Source of the DNA: QHWK01 sp035259385
Lineage (GTDB): Bacteria; Acidobacteriota; Vicinamibacteria; Vicinamibacterales; CAVVIG01
DNA: 64,000 nt
Direction: 5' to 3'
Assembly (NCBI GenBank): GCA_035259385.1
Contig: DATFWL010000194.1
Location: 1-64,000, forward strand
Positions 25,482 to 32,697 of the stretch are shown here, one piece after another; within the stretch, counting starts at the first letter, position 1; the number at the start of each line of letters is the position of its first letter. Both the position numbers and the translations under genes were made by a program. Below the pieces are notes generated by a model. It had not been told where the DNA came from. It did not search any database and saw nothing but the letters and a program-made list of their open reading frames with translations.

Positions 25482-26576
25482 TCAGCTGAGCTGAACAATC
25501 GAAATGTCGAGGCGGCGCTCCTGGCCCACCGCCGTCTGCCACTGCACCAGGATCGGACTCTGGTAGGTGCCACGCACGACGCGTGCGGTCGAATGACCCG
25601 GTTCGTGCGTCGCCAGGAAGCTCACCTTCCGCGATCGCACGAAGTGGCGCGCCGGCACCGCCATCACCTTCGCGACCAGCCGTTCGAGCGACGACTGATC
25701 GAGCCCCAGCGCTTCCATCAGCGAGTTGAGGACGCGGACCACGTCGTACTTCGCGTAACTGAGCGTCTTGCCGGGAATCGCGAAGGGATCGTCGAGGATG
25801 CTGTGCGCCTTGATTCTCGCAAAGCGCAGCGGGTCGCGGAGGACGTCCACGAGATCGTTCTGCATCAGCAGCGTCTCGTACTCGTTGACCGTCAGGCCGA
25901 CGTTGCGCTCCGTCGGCTCGATCATGAGATCGACGCGGCCGCGCTCGAGGCCGGTGCGCGCGAGCAGCTCGTTCACCTGCTCGAGCAGGCCGAGCCGCGG
26001 ATCGGCGAGGTTCACCGAGTCGATCGGATGCTTCGACACCGGCACCCGCACCGACATGTGCGACACCACACGCTCCTCGTCGTAGGCCAGCACGGTCGTC
26101 GTGCGGCGGCGCTTCATCGCGTCGGTGGTGCCGTCCAGATCGATGAAGTACACCGGGACGTCGGGCCGCGTCTGGTAGGTGACACAGTTGCGCAGCCCCG
26201 CACCGATGTAGGTCAGGTGCGAGTCGGCATTGCGGGGCTCGACCACCTTCTGCGCGTCGCTCAACTCGGTGCGCAGCTCCATCCGGTCGTGGTGATAGGC
26301 GGCGCCCTCGGGAAACAACGCGTGAAACGAGCCGAAGAACTGCGAGACGCCGCCGTCTTTCTGCAGCCGTGTCGAGAGGCTCTGCTCGAGATACCCGGCG
26401 GTCGTGTGCAGCGAGCAGTACAGAGCTTTCCGGTGCCGGCGCAACAGGTCGCCCGCTTCCTGGGCGATGCGCGTCGTGACGTCGATGGCTTCGAAGCGTC
26501 GCTGGGGCGCGAGCGTGAGGCGGAGTTCGGCTGGACGGGTCGAGAGCATCCGTTCGGTGTCCCAATTGTGTAGCAT
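25482..26576 (-). CDS. YjbQ/UPF0047-like protein with long C-terminal extension
   Basis: 364 residues from ATG 26576 (ATG 26549 is possible). The first 160 residues resemble the YjbQ/UPF0047 fold: VTTRIAQEAGDLLRRHRKAL, SLHTTAGYLEQSL (the conserved HTTA), NADSHLTYIGAGLRNCVTY and VPVYFIDLDG, matching the family's HTTA, NADSHL and 'FxEFDGPR' positions. YjbQ proteins have been reported to have thiamine-phosphate-synthase-like activity in vitro. The remaining 200 residues (from RVPVSKHPIDSVNLADPRLG) are unfamiliar and look helical. It is last in a minus-strand run after two STAS genes, 152 bases downstream of the second. Function is uncertain. Confidence 0.75.
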   Translation of the reverse strand: MLHNWDTERMLSTRPAELRLTLAPQRRFEAIDVTTRIAQEAGDLLRRHRKALYCSLHTTAGYLEQSLSTRLQKDGGVSQFFGSFHALFPEGAAYHHDRMELRTELSDAQKVVEPRNADSHLTYIGAGLRNCVTYQTRPDVPVYFIDLDGTTDAMKRRRTTTVLAYDEERVVSHMSVRVPVSKHPIDSVNLADPRLGLLEQVNELLARTGLERGRVDLMIEPTERNVGLTVNEYETLLMQNDLVDVLRDPLRFARIKAHSILDDPFAIPGKTLSYAKYDVVRVLNSLMEALGLDQSSLERLVAKVMAVPARHFVRSRKVSFLATHEPGHSTARVVRGTYQSPILVQWQTAVGQERRLDISIVQLS

Positions 26577-26728
26577 CAATTGCCCCGGACTACAAGTGTC
26601 GCGGCCGCCTAACCGCCGTGCCCTCAAGGGCTTCGGCGGGACGGCGGCGCCCCGGTACGTGTTGTCCCGGTGACCCGGACTCCACGATACACAGCCTTCG
26701 TGGCCGAATTGAGGCGGAAAGAGCGACC

Positions 26729-27070
26729 TCAGCCCGGCCCGACCGCCGCCAGCGCGTCGTCCTCCGTGTCGTAGAGGTCGAGGACCGTGTTCAACCGCGT
26801 GGTCGCGAACACATCCTTCAGCTTCGGTGTCGGGTTGCAGAACGCCAGGCGGCCGCCGAGGCCGGCGACCATCGTGTGGCTGGCGGCGAGGTCGGCGACC
26901 CCGGACGAATCGATCGTCGTCACGTGCGCCAGGTTGACGACGACTACTCGAGCGCCCTGTTCGAGCGCGGCCCGAATGGCCCGCCGCAGACCCGAGTCGG
27001 GATGCGTCGCGGTGACCGCGCCGCGGAGGTCGAGGACCGGGACCGAGTGCACGAGTCGCGTGACGATCAT
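26729..27070 (-). CDS. STAS-domain anti-anti-sigma factor, copy B
   Basis: 113 residues forming one STAS domain. The core VLDLRGAVTATHP, then VVVVNLAHVTTIDSSGVADLAASH, contains the DSSG motif in which the Ser after Asp is phosphorylated in SpoIIAA-type antagonists; GGRLAFCNPTPKLKDVFATT and LDLYDTEDDALAAV complete the fold. Such proteins bind anti-sigma kinases to release a sigma factor. No kinase or sigma gene is adjacent. It starts six bases after the MmcQ/YjbR gene on the same strand. A paralogue lies two genes upstream. Confidence 0.88.
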   Translation of the reverse strand: MIVTRLVHSVPVLDLRGAVTATHPDSGLRRAIRAALEQGARVVVVNLAHVTTIDSSGVADLAASHTMVAGLGGRLAFCNPTPKLKDVFATTRLNTVLDLYDTEDDALAAVGPG

Positions 27071-27076
27071 CGGCCG

Positions 27077-27403
27077 CTACTCGACGAGATGCTTCGGCGC
27101 CCGGTTGCGCCAGGCGTCGGTGAGCGCGTGTCTGGTGATCCGCTTCCGCGCGTCGCGCAGCCGCACGTTCGTTGCGCCGCGCGCGCCCCACGCGCCCTTG
27201 ACCGGGATGAACGCCTTCGGGTGCGCGACGGTGTAGAGCTGCTGCTGCACCGGCGTCAGCGCCACCATCGCCCATGCAGCCGAAGGATAGCCCAGCGTCG
27301 CGAAGATCTTGCCGCCGACGCGGAAGTCGGGATGCTTCATGTGCTCGCGCTCCTCTGCTTCGGGCAGCGCGAGCGCGAGCGATCGAAACTCACGTGGCGT
27401 CAT
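27077..27403 (-). CDS. MmcQ/YjbR family protein (copy 1)
   Basis: 108 residues, full length for the family. It starts LALALPEAEEREHMKHPDFRVGGKIFATLG, where the EHMKHPDFRVGGKIFA block is characteristic of the MmcQ/YjbR (DUF419) fold, a double-wing DNA-binding-like domain. AWAMVALTPVQQQLYTVAHP and KRITRHALTDAWRNRAP finish it. The ATG overlaps the upstream STAS stop (ATGA at 27400-27403), so translation is coupled. Function of the family is unproven; DNA binding is suggested from structure only. A second family member lies at 47045. Confidence 0.87.
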   Translation of the reverse strand: MTPREFRSLALALPEAEEREHMKHPDFRVGGKIFATLGYPSAAWAMVALTPVQQQLYTVAHPKAFIPVKGAWGARGATNVRLRDARKRITRHALTDAWRNRAPKHLVE

Positions 27404-27750
27404 CGTTTCTCCGTCGAAGCGTCCACCGCCTCCGCCTCGCTGGCAAAGATCGCGAACACTTCCTCGAGCCGGGTGATAGCGAAGATGTGCTTCAGCTTCT
27501 TCGAGAGGCAGCAGAGGAGCAGCGTGCTGCCGCGGTTGGTGGTGGTGATGTGCGCCGAGGCGAGCTCCGCGACATCGGACGAATCGATATCGACGACATC
27601 CTGCAGGTTGATGACGACGTGGCGCAACCCCTCATCGACAGCGGTACGAATCGCGCGGCGCAGCTCGCCCTCTCCGCCACCGCTCGACGCCAGCGGGGCT
27701 TTCGCGACGAACACCGTCACGTCGCCATGGCGGCGCTGCTCGACCGCCAC
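27400..27750 (-). CDS. STAS-domain anti-anti-sigma factor, copy A
   Basis: 116 residues. It has the same architecture as the protein at 26729, with HVVINLQDVVDIDSSDVAELASAH (DSSD in place of DSSG), GSTLLLCCLSKKLKHIFAITRLEEVF and IFASEAEAVD. The phospho-acceptor Ser is kept. It is the first gene of the STAS-MmcQ-STAS-YjbQ run and begins one base after the stop of the exported esterase gene, so it may share that transcript. The change of Gly to Asp after the DSS could alter kinase specificity. Confidence 0.86.
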   Translation of the reverse strand: MAVEQRRHGDVTVFVAKAPLASSGGGEGELRRAIRTAVDEGLRHVVINLQDVVDIDSSDVAELASAHITTTNRGSTLLLCCLSKKLKHIFAITRLEEVFAIFASEAEAVDASTEKR

Positions 27751-27751
27751 G

Positions 27752-29482
27752 TCAGTACACCCAGCTCTTCGTGTCCGCCCCGGCCGGCGCCGTTTTGATC
27801 ATCCACTGCGCCATCGCCGGCATGTAGCGCTGGTGGACGGTGCGGGTGCCGACGTTGTTCGGGTGCTCGGTATCGCCGGTGAAGCAGTGCTCGCGCCGCT
27901 CGCCGTAGACGATCTCCGCTTCCGACGACGGCGCCGCGCGCATCAGGAACTCTTCCATCTGATACATCGCGTTGTTCAGATAGCCGTTGTCCATCGTGCC
28001 GCTGGTCAGGTGGATCTTGCCGCGGAGCTTCGGACCGAGCGTCGCCCAGTCGCGCTGCAGGATGTAGCGCAGGTCGTAGTGATCGCGCCAGTAGCCCGCG
28101 ACGTCCGGATCGATGGCGCCGGTGAGCTTGTCGTACAGCGGCTTGTAGTAGCCGTCGTCGCCGACCGGGCCGAACACCGACGCCCACGCGTCGTGCTGCC
28201 CGGCCGATCGGCCGCGCGTGCCGATCGCGAGCTCGACGAGATTGCGATCCTCGAAGGTGGCGTAAAGGTGATCGCGGTAGTCGCGGAAGCCCGGCTTCGG
28301 CGTGCGCTTCCACGGGTTGTCCTCGTAGTAGTACGCGTTGTGCTCGTCGTAGATGTTCACCGATCGGTACGAGCGGAAGTCCACCGGGTCCGGGCAGAGC
28401 GCCCACGCGCCGTTGTAGTCGTCCGGATAGAACACCTGCACGCCGAGCGCCTCCCAGCCGCCGGTCGATCCGCCGGTCATCACGCGGGCCCACGGCTGGC
28501 CGATGCCGCGGAACTTCTGCTCGAGGTAGGGAATCAGATCGCGCGTGATCGCATCGCCGTAGGGCCCGTTGTTCGCGGAGTTGACCGCGTAGGAGTCGTC
28601 GAAATACGGGGTCGGATGCTGGACGAGGACGTGGATCATGCGCGGAAAATCCGCCCCGTTCCACGCCTGATAGAACTTGTAGGCGGCGTCCTGCGCGTCG
28701 CGCTGCGCGCCGCGTGCATTCGCCGCCGGCGGCGTCTCGCGCCAGCCGTCGCTCTCCGCGTTGCGGGGGAAATGACCGTGGTGAATCAGGATCGGGTAGC
28801 GGGCGCCGGGATGCTCGGCCCATCCGCGTGGCAGCGTCACGATCGCGCCGAGCGACATCGGCCGTCCCCAGAACTTCGACAGCCGCTCGTTCGGCACCGA
28901 GAGGTACTTCACCTGCGCAGTGTCGTGCGGCGGCTCGATCGGCGGAATCTCCTGATCCAGGACGATGCGAATCTCGCCGCCGAGCGCCGGATCGATACGC
29001 ATCTTCACCGGCCGGCTGTAGAAATTCCCCGGTTTGGTGTCCCAGTGCTGTCCTTCGCCCTGGTCCATCGGCATCTTGATGGTGTGGCCGTCGGCGCGAT
29101 GGAACGGCTCGTAGCGGTTGAGCAGCGCCTGCACCCAGTACTCGCCGGGCGGAATAGCCCTGATGCTGCGGACCGGCCAGCCGAACGCGCGCTCGTCCAC
29201 GATTGCCGGCTCGCCGGGACCGAGGCCGTCGACGTCGACCCCGAAGATCGGCCGCGTGGTGTTGGCGCGGTACTGATCGCTTTGCGACTTCGGCTCGGTC
29301 CGGCCGTCGTCGGACACGAACAGCAGCACCCGGCCGTCGAGCGGCTGCGCGCTTCGCACCGACGGGAACGAGATCGCGAAGCGCAGCGCGCCGTCATTGT
29401 CCTGGGCGCGCGCCGCCAGCGCCGCGAGCGACGCCGCGCCGAGAACGGCCATCATGCATCCGGCAGCCAGAGTCGAGCGCAT
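27752..29482 (-). CDS. Exported esterase-like alpha/beta-hydrolase
   Basis: 576 residues from ATG 29482, with GGAGGTG upstream. A signal peptide (MRSTLAAGCMMAVLGAASLAALAARA) is followed by an Ig-like N-terminal region (ALRFAISFPSVRSAQPLDGR) and a putative-esterase catalytic domain. GGSTGGWEALG is the nucleophile elbow (Ser about 348), LPRGWAEHPGARYPILIHHGH is the oxyanion-side strand, and REHCFTGDTEH near the C-terminus holds the likely catalytic His. The fold resembles esterase D/feruloyl-esterase-like proteins. Substrate is unknown. It is divergent from the halogenase-like gene at 29578 across 95 bases. Confidence 0.84.
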   Translation of the reverse strand: MRSTLAAGCMMAVLGAASLAALAARAQDNDGALRFAISFPSVRSAQPLDGRVLLFVSDDGRTEPKSQSDQYRANTTRPIFGVDVDGLGPGEPAIVDERAFGWPVRSIRAIPPGEYWVQALLNRYEPFHRADGHTIKMPMDQGEGQHWDTKPGNFYSRPVKMRIDPALGGEIRIVLDQEIPPIEPPHDTAQVKYLSVPNERLSKFWGRPMSLGAIVTLPRGWAEHPGARYPILIHHGHFPRNAESDGWRETPPAANARGAQRDAQDAAYKFYQAWNGADFPRMIHVLVQHPTPYFDDSYAVNSANNGPYGDAITRDLIPYLEQKFRGIGQPWARVMTGGSTGGWEALGVQVFYPDDYNGAWALCPDPVDFRSYRSVNIYDEHNAYYYEDNPWKRTPKPGFRDYRDHLYATFEDRNLVELAIGTRGRSAGQHDAWASVFGPVGDDGYYKPLYDKLTGAIDPDVAGYWRDHYDLRYILQRDWATLGPKLRGKIHLTSGTMDNGYLNNAMYQMEEFLMRAAPSSEAEIVYGERREHCFTGDTEHPNNVGTRTVHQRYMPAMAQWMIKTAPAGADTKSWVY

Positions 29483-29577
29483 GAGACGGGCACCTCCAAT
29501 GGTCGAGCCGTGCGCGCGCACACGTTACCACGCGCAGCCGCCAACCGCGTACCCGCGGTGGCATACTGGTGCGCGCC

Positions 29578-30888
29578 ATGGCGTTCTCGTACGACTGCGA
29601 CGTCCTCGTCTGCGGGGGCGGACCCGCCGGATCCACCGCGGCGGCGTTCCTCGCGCGGGCCGGCCGCCGCGTCGTCCTGCTCGAACGCGACCGCTTCCCG
29701 CGGTTTCACATCGGCGAGTCGCTGCTGGCGTCGGTGAACGACGTGTTTCAGGCGATTGGCGCCGACGGTTTGATCCGCGGCGCCGGTTTCACGGAGAAGT
29801 GGGGCGCGACGTTCATGCCGGGAGACGGGAGCATCGAGCGGCAGCTCGATTTCGGGTCGGCACCCGGCGTCGGCAGGCCGCAGACCTGGCAGGTGCCGCG
29901 CGCGACCTTCGACGAGCTGCTGCTGCGCCACGCGGCGGCGAGCGGCGCCGACGTGCGCGAACAGCAGCGGGTCGTCTCCATCGAGTTCGGTGCCGAGGGG
30001 GTGACGGCAACGGTGCAGGCCACGAACGGCGGGTGCGGCGCGAAGGCGCTGCGGGCGCGCGCGATCGTCGACGCGTCCGGCCGCGGCGCGCTGCTGGCAC
30101 GGAAGTTCGGCCTGCGCATCGAAGAGCCGCAGCTGGCCAATGTCGCCGTCTTCTCGCACTACTCCGGTGTGCCGCGGCCGGCGGGCCGCCGCTCCGGCGA
30201 CATCCGCGTCGTCGCGCGCGACGATCTCGGGTGGTTCTGGCTGATCCCGATTTCCGGGGAGCTGATGAGCGTCGGCGTGGTGCTGCCGCGCGGGGCGTTT
30301 CGCGCCTTTGCCGATCTCGAGCACGCGGCGATCCTCGAGCGCGCGATCGCCGACACGCCGGTCGTCGCGCAGCTGCTCGCGGACGCGCGGCGGGAGTGGC
30401 CGGTGCGGGTCGAGCGCGACTTCTCGTTCGGCGCGCGCGCGTACGCAGGCGATCGCTGGGTGCTCGCCGGCGACGCCGGATCGTTTCTGGATCCGGTGTT
30501 CTCGACCGGTGTGGCGATCGCGCTGGAGTCCGGCCTCGAGGCGGCGCAGGCGATCGACGCCGGCCTCGCGGCGAACGATCTCTCCGCGCGTCGGTTCGCC
30601 AGGTTCGAGCGCCGGCAGCGCGCCCGCTACCGGTCGTTCCGGCGATTCGTCGTCGGGTTCTACACGCCGGAGTTCCGCGATCTCTTCTTCGACGAGGATC
30701 CGCCCGCGCGCATCTACCGCGCGCTCGCGGCCGTGTTCGCGGGGTACTGGCGGCCGTCGCTGACGACTCGATGCTGGGTCGGGCTGTTCCTGCTGCTCGT
30801 GCGGCTGCAGAAGCACGTTGCGCTCGTCCCGCGCCGTTCGGTCAATCAGCGCAGCGAGAACGTCCTCGCCGAGCGGCCGCTCGTGTAG
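29578..30888 (+). CDS. Putative flavin-dependent halogenase (FAD-dependent oxidoreductase)
   Basis: 436 residues from ATG 29578. The FAD site is VLVCGGGPAGSTAAAFLARAG followed by ERDRFPRFHIGESLL, as in tryptophan and phenolic halogenases. GFTEKWGATFMPGD places a Lys where phenolic halogenases keep their catalytic Lys. GWFWLIPI matches the WxWxIP motif that blocks monooxygenase chemistry in halogenases, and GSFLDPVFSTGVAIALESG matches FxxPxxSxG. Near the C-terminus an aromatic RSFRRFVVGFYTPEFRDLFF helix follows. All three halogenase motifs are present, so halogenase is favoured over geranylgeranyl-reductase-like enzymes. No flavin reductase or biosynthetic genes are adjacent. Confidence 0.83.
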   Translation: MAFSYDCDVLVCGGGPAGSTAAAFLARAGRRVVLLERDRFPRFHIGESLLASVNDVFQAIGADGLIRGAGFTEKWGATFMPGDGSIERQLDFGSAPGVGRPQTWQVPRATFDELLLRHAAASGADVREQQRVVSIEFGAEGVTATVQATNGGCGAKALRARAIVDASGRGALLARKFGLRIEEPQLANVAVFSHYSGVPRPAGRRSGDIRVVARDDLGWFWLIPISGELMSVGVVLPRGAFRAFADLEHAAILERAIADTPVVAQLLADARREWPVRVERDFSFGARAYAGDRWVLAGDAGSFLDPVFSTGVAIALESGLEAAQAIDAGLAANDLSARRFARFERRQRARYRSFRRFVVGFYTPEFRDLFFDEDPPARIYRALAAVFAGYWRPSLTTRCWVGLFLLLVRLQKHVALVPRRSVNQRSENVLAERPLV

Positions 30889-31006
30889 GTCCGGGCGACG
30901 ATGATCGTCATCGTTCCGCAAGGCCGACGGGTTGATCGGTGTCTGAATCGGGCGCGACCCGGAGGATCGAGATGAAGATCGACGATGCCGCGCCAGCAGC
31001 CGAACG

Positions 31007-31396
31007 TCAGGCTACCGGCGTCAGCATGTTGGCATCGCGGAAGATCACCCATCGGCCGTCAGGCTGCTTGCGGAGGATCGCCATTGCCGGGCCGGCCAAC
31101 CGCGTCGGGTCGCCACTGTCGGGCGTGATCGTGACTGCGATCTGATTCCAGCAGTACGCCCAGTCGCCGAACACGCGGACTTCCTCCACGACAACGGTGC
31201 CTTCGAAGCGGCCGCTGCGCTCCAACGCGCGCGATGCCTGGGCGAAGGACGCCTTCCCGCGCATCGCTGGACGCCCTGCGCCGAGGAACACGACGTCGTC
31301 GTCCATCATCGAGAGGACGCGATCGAGGTCCCCGGTCTTCGTCGCTTCCATCCACGACGCGATTAGCGTGCGGATCGCCTGTTCGTCTGCGTTCAT
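31007..31396 (-). CDS. SgcJ/EcaC (SnoaL-like, NTF2 fold) protein
   Basis: 129 residues from ATG 31396, one base after the amidase stop. The NTF2-like cone fold is shown by EQAIRTLIASWMEATKTGDL, SMMDDDVVFLGAGRPAMRGKASF, GDWAYCWNQIAVTITP and ILRKQPDGRWVIFRDANML, matching the SgcJ/EcaC (TIGR02246) group. Such small proteins act as isomerases, dehydratases or binding modules; no catalytic residue can be named here. It closes the acylase-amidase-SgcJ operon. Confidence 0.87.
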   Translation of the reverse strand: MNADEQAIRTLIASWMEATKTGDLDRVLSMMDDDVVFLGAGRPAMRGKASFAQASRALERSGRFEGTVVVEEVRVFGDWAYCWNQIAVTITPDSGDPTRLAGPAMAILRKQPDGRWVIFRDANMLTPVA

Positions 31397-31397
31397 G

Positions 31398-32693
31398 TCA
31401 ATCCGCCGTTCCGTGCAGCAAGGTCTCGAGACGCGCCGCGGTTCGCAACACGCGGGCTTCCTCACCGTGATCCGCCGTGAGCTGCAGACCGAGCGGCAGC
31501 CCGCGTGGCACCGGCATCGGGATCGTCATCGCCGGAACGCCGAGCGTGGTCCACGACGCGTTCATGCTCGAATCGCCCGTCGACTCGAGGCCGAGCGGCG
31601 CCGGCCCCGTTGCCGCCGGCACCAGGATCACCGGGGTCGCCTTGTAGATCTCGGCGATGCGTGTTCGCGAGGCGTCGACGAGCCGTCGCGTCTGATCGTA
31701 GGTTTCCACCGGAATCTGCAGGCCCTCGCGGACGAGGGCAGCCATGTCGGCGAGCCGCTCGCCATACTGTTTGTAGCGCTGCTCGTGAAAGCGCGCGCCC
31801 TCGTAGAACATGATGGTGCGGTTTGCGGCAACCAGCGCCTCGAGCATCGTCGCAATGTCGATCGACTGGATCGCGACGCCCGCCTTGCGAAGGCGCGCGA
31901 CGGTCCGGGCGAAGGCCGCGGCCATCGGAGGTTCGACTCTGGGCAACGGATCGGGCGCGGCGATGAGAAACTGCTCGGCGTGCCCGGTCTGGTGCCCCAT
32001 CGCCTCCCACAGCGCGCTCATGTCGGCGGCCGTCTGCGTGAACAACCCGAGGGTGTCGAGGCTCTTCGCGAACGGCAGCACGCCTTCCATCGGCAGCAGG
32101 CCGTAGCTCGGCTTGAAACCGGCGACGCCGCAGAACGACGCCGGCCGCAGGACCGATCCGCCGGTCTGCGTCCCGAGCGCGAACGGGATCATCCCGGCTG
32201 CGACGGCCGCGGCTGACCCGCTCGAGCTTCCGCCCGGCGTGTGCGCGAGATCGCGCGGGTTGCGCGTCGGCGCCGGCGTCCGGTAGGCGAACGACGTCGT
32301 CTGGGTCTTGCCCATCACGACGCCGCCGCGCACGCGCAGGTCGCGCACGATCGCCGCGTCGGTGGTACCGATCCGTCCCTTGTAGATTGGCGATCCGTAC
32401 TCTGTGGCGAGCCCCTTCGTCTCGATGATGTCTTTGACGCCGAACGGAATCGAGGCGAGCGCGCCGCTCCCGGCGGCCTGTTCCGGGGCCACCTGCACCC
32501 ACGCGTGAATCCGGGCGTCGAGCTCGCGAATCCGATCGACGGCCGGCGCCAGCGCGCGCTCCCGCGCCTCGCGTGACGCGTGCTGCCAGTCGAGGAACGT
32601 CTCGAGCCGGGTCGGCCCCGCGGCGCGACGGGCGGTGAGCGCGGGCGCGGTCACGCACGCCGCCACGGTCGTCAGAAACGTTCGCCGCCTCAT
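31398..32693 (-). CDS. Amidase signature family hydrolase, Tat-exported
   Basis: 431 residues from ATG 32693, four bases after the penicillin-acylase stop. MRRRTFLTTVAACVTAPALT is a Tat signal (RRRTFL). The amidase signature has the Ser-cisSer-Lys triad: Lys in IPFGVKDIIETKG (about 80) and the Gly/Ser-rich loop HTPGGSSSGSAAAVAAGM (about 155-160), then ALGTQTGGSVLRPASFCG. The family hydrolyses C-N bonds of diverse amides. Together with the upstream acylase it suggests periplasmic deacylation/deamidation of the same class of compounds. A second, longer Tat-exported amidase is at 50829. Confidence 0.9.
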   Translation of the reverse strand: MRRRTFLTTVAACVTAPALTARRAAGPTRLETFLDWQHASREARERALAPAVDRIRELDARIHAWVQVAPEQAAGSGALASIPFGVKDIIETKGLATEYGSPIYKGRIGTTDAAIVRDLRVRGGVVMGKTQTTSFAYRTPAPTRNPRDLAHTPGGSSSGSAAAVAAGMIPFALGTQTGGSVLRPASFCGVAGFKPSYGLLPMEGVLPFAKSLDTLGLFTQTAADMSALWEAMGHQTGHAEQFLIAAPDPLPRVEPPMAAAFARTVARLRKAGVAIQSIDIATMLEALVAANRTIMFYEGARFHEQRYKQYGERLADMAALVREGLQIPVETYDQTRRLVDASRTRIAEIYKATPVILVPAATGPAPLGLESTGDSSMNASWTTLGVPAMTIPMPVPRGLPLGLQLTADHGEEARVLRTAARLETLLHGTAD

Positions 32694-32697
32694 GTGC

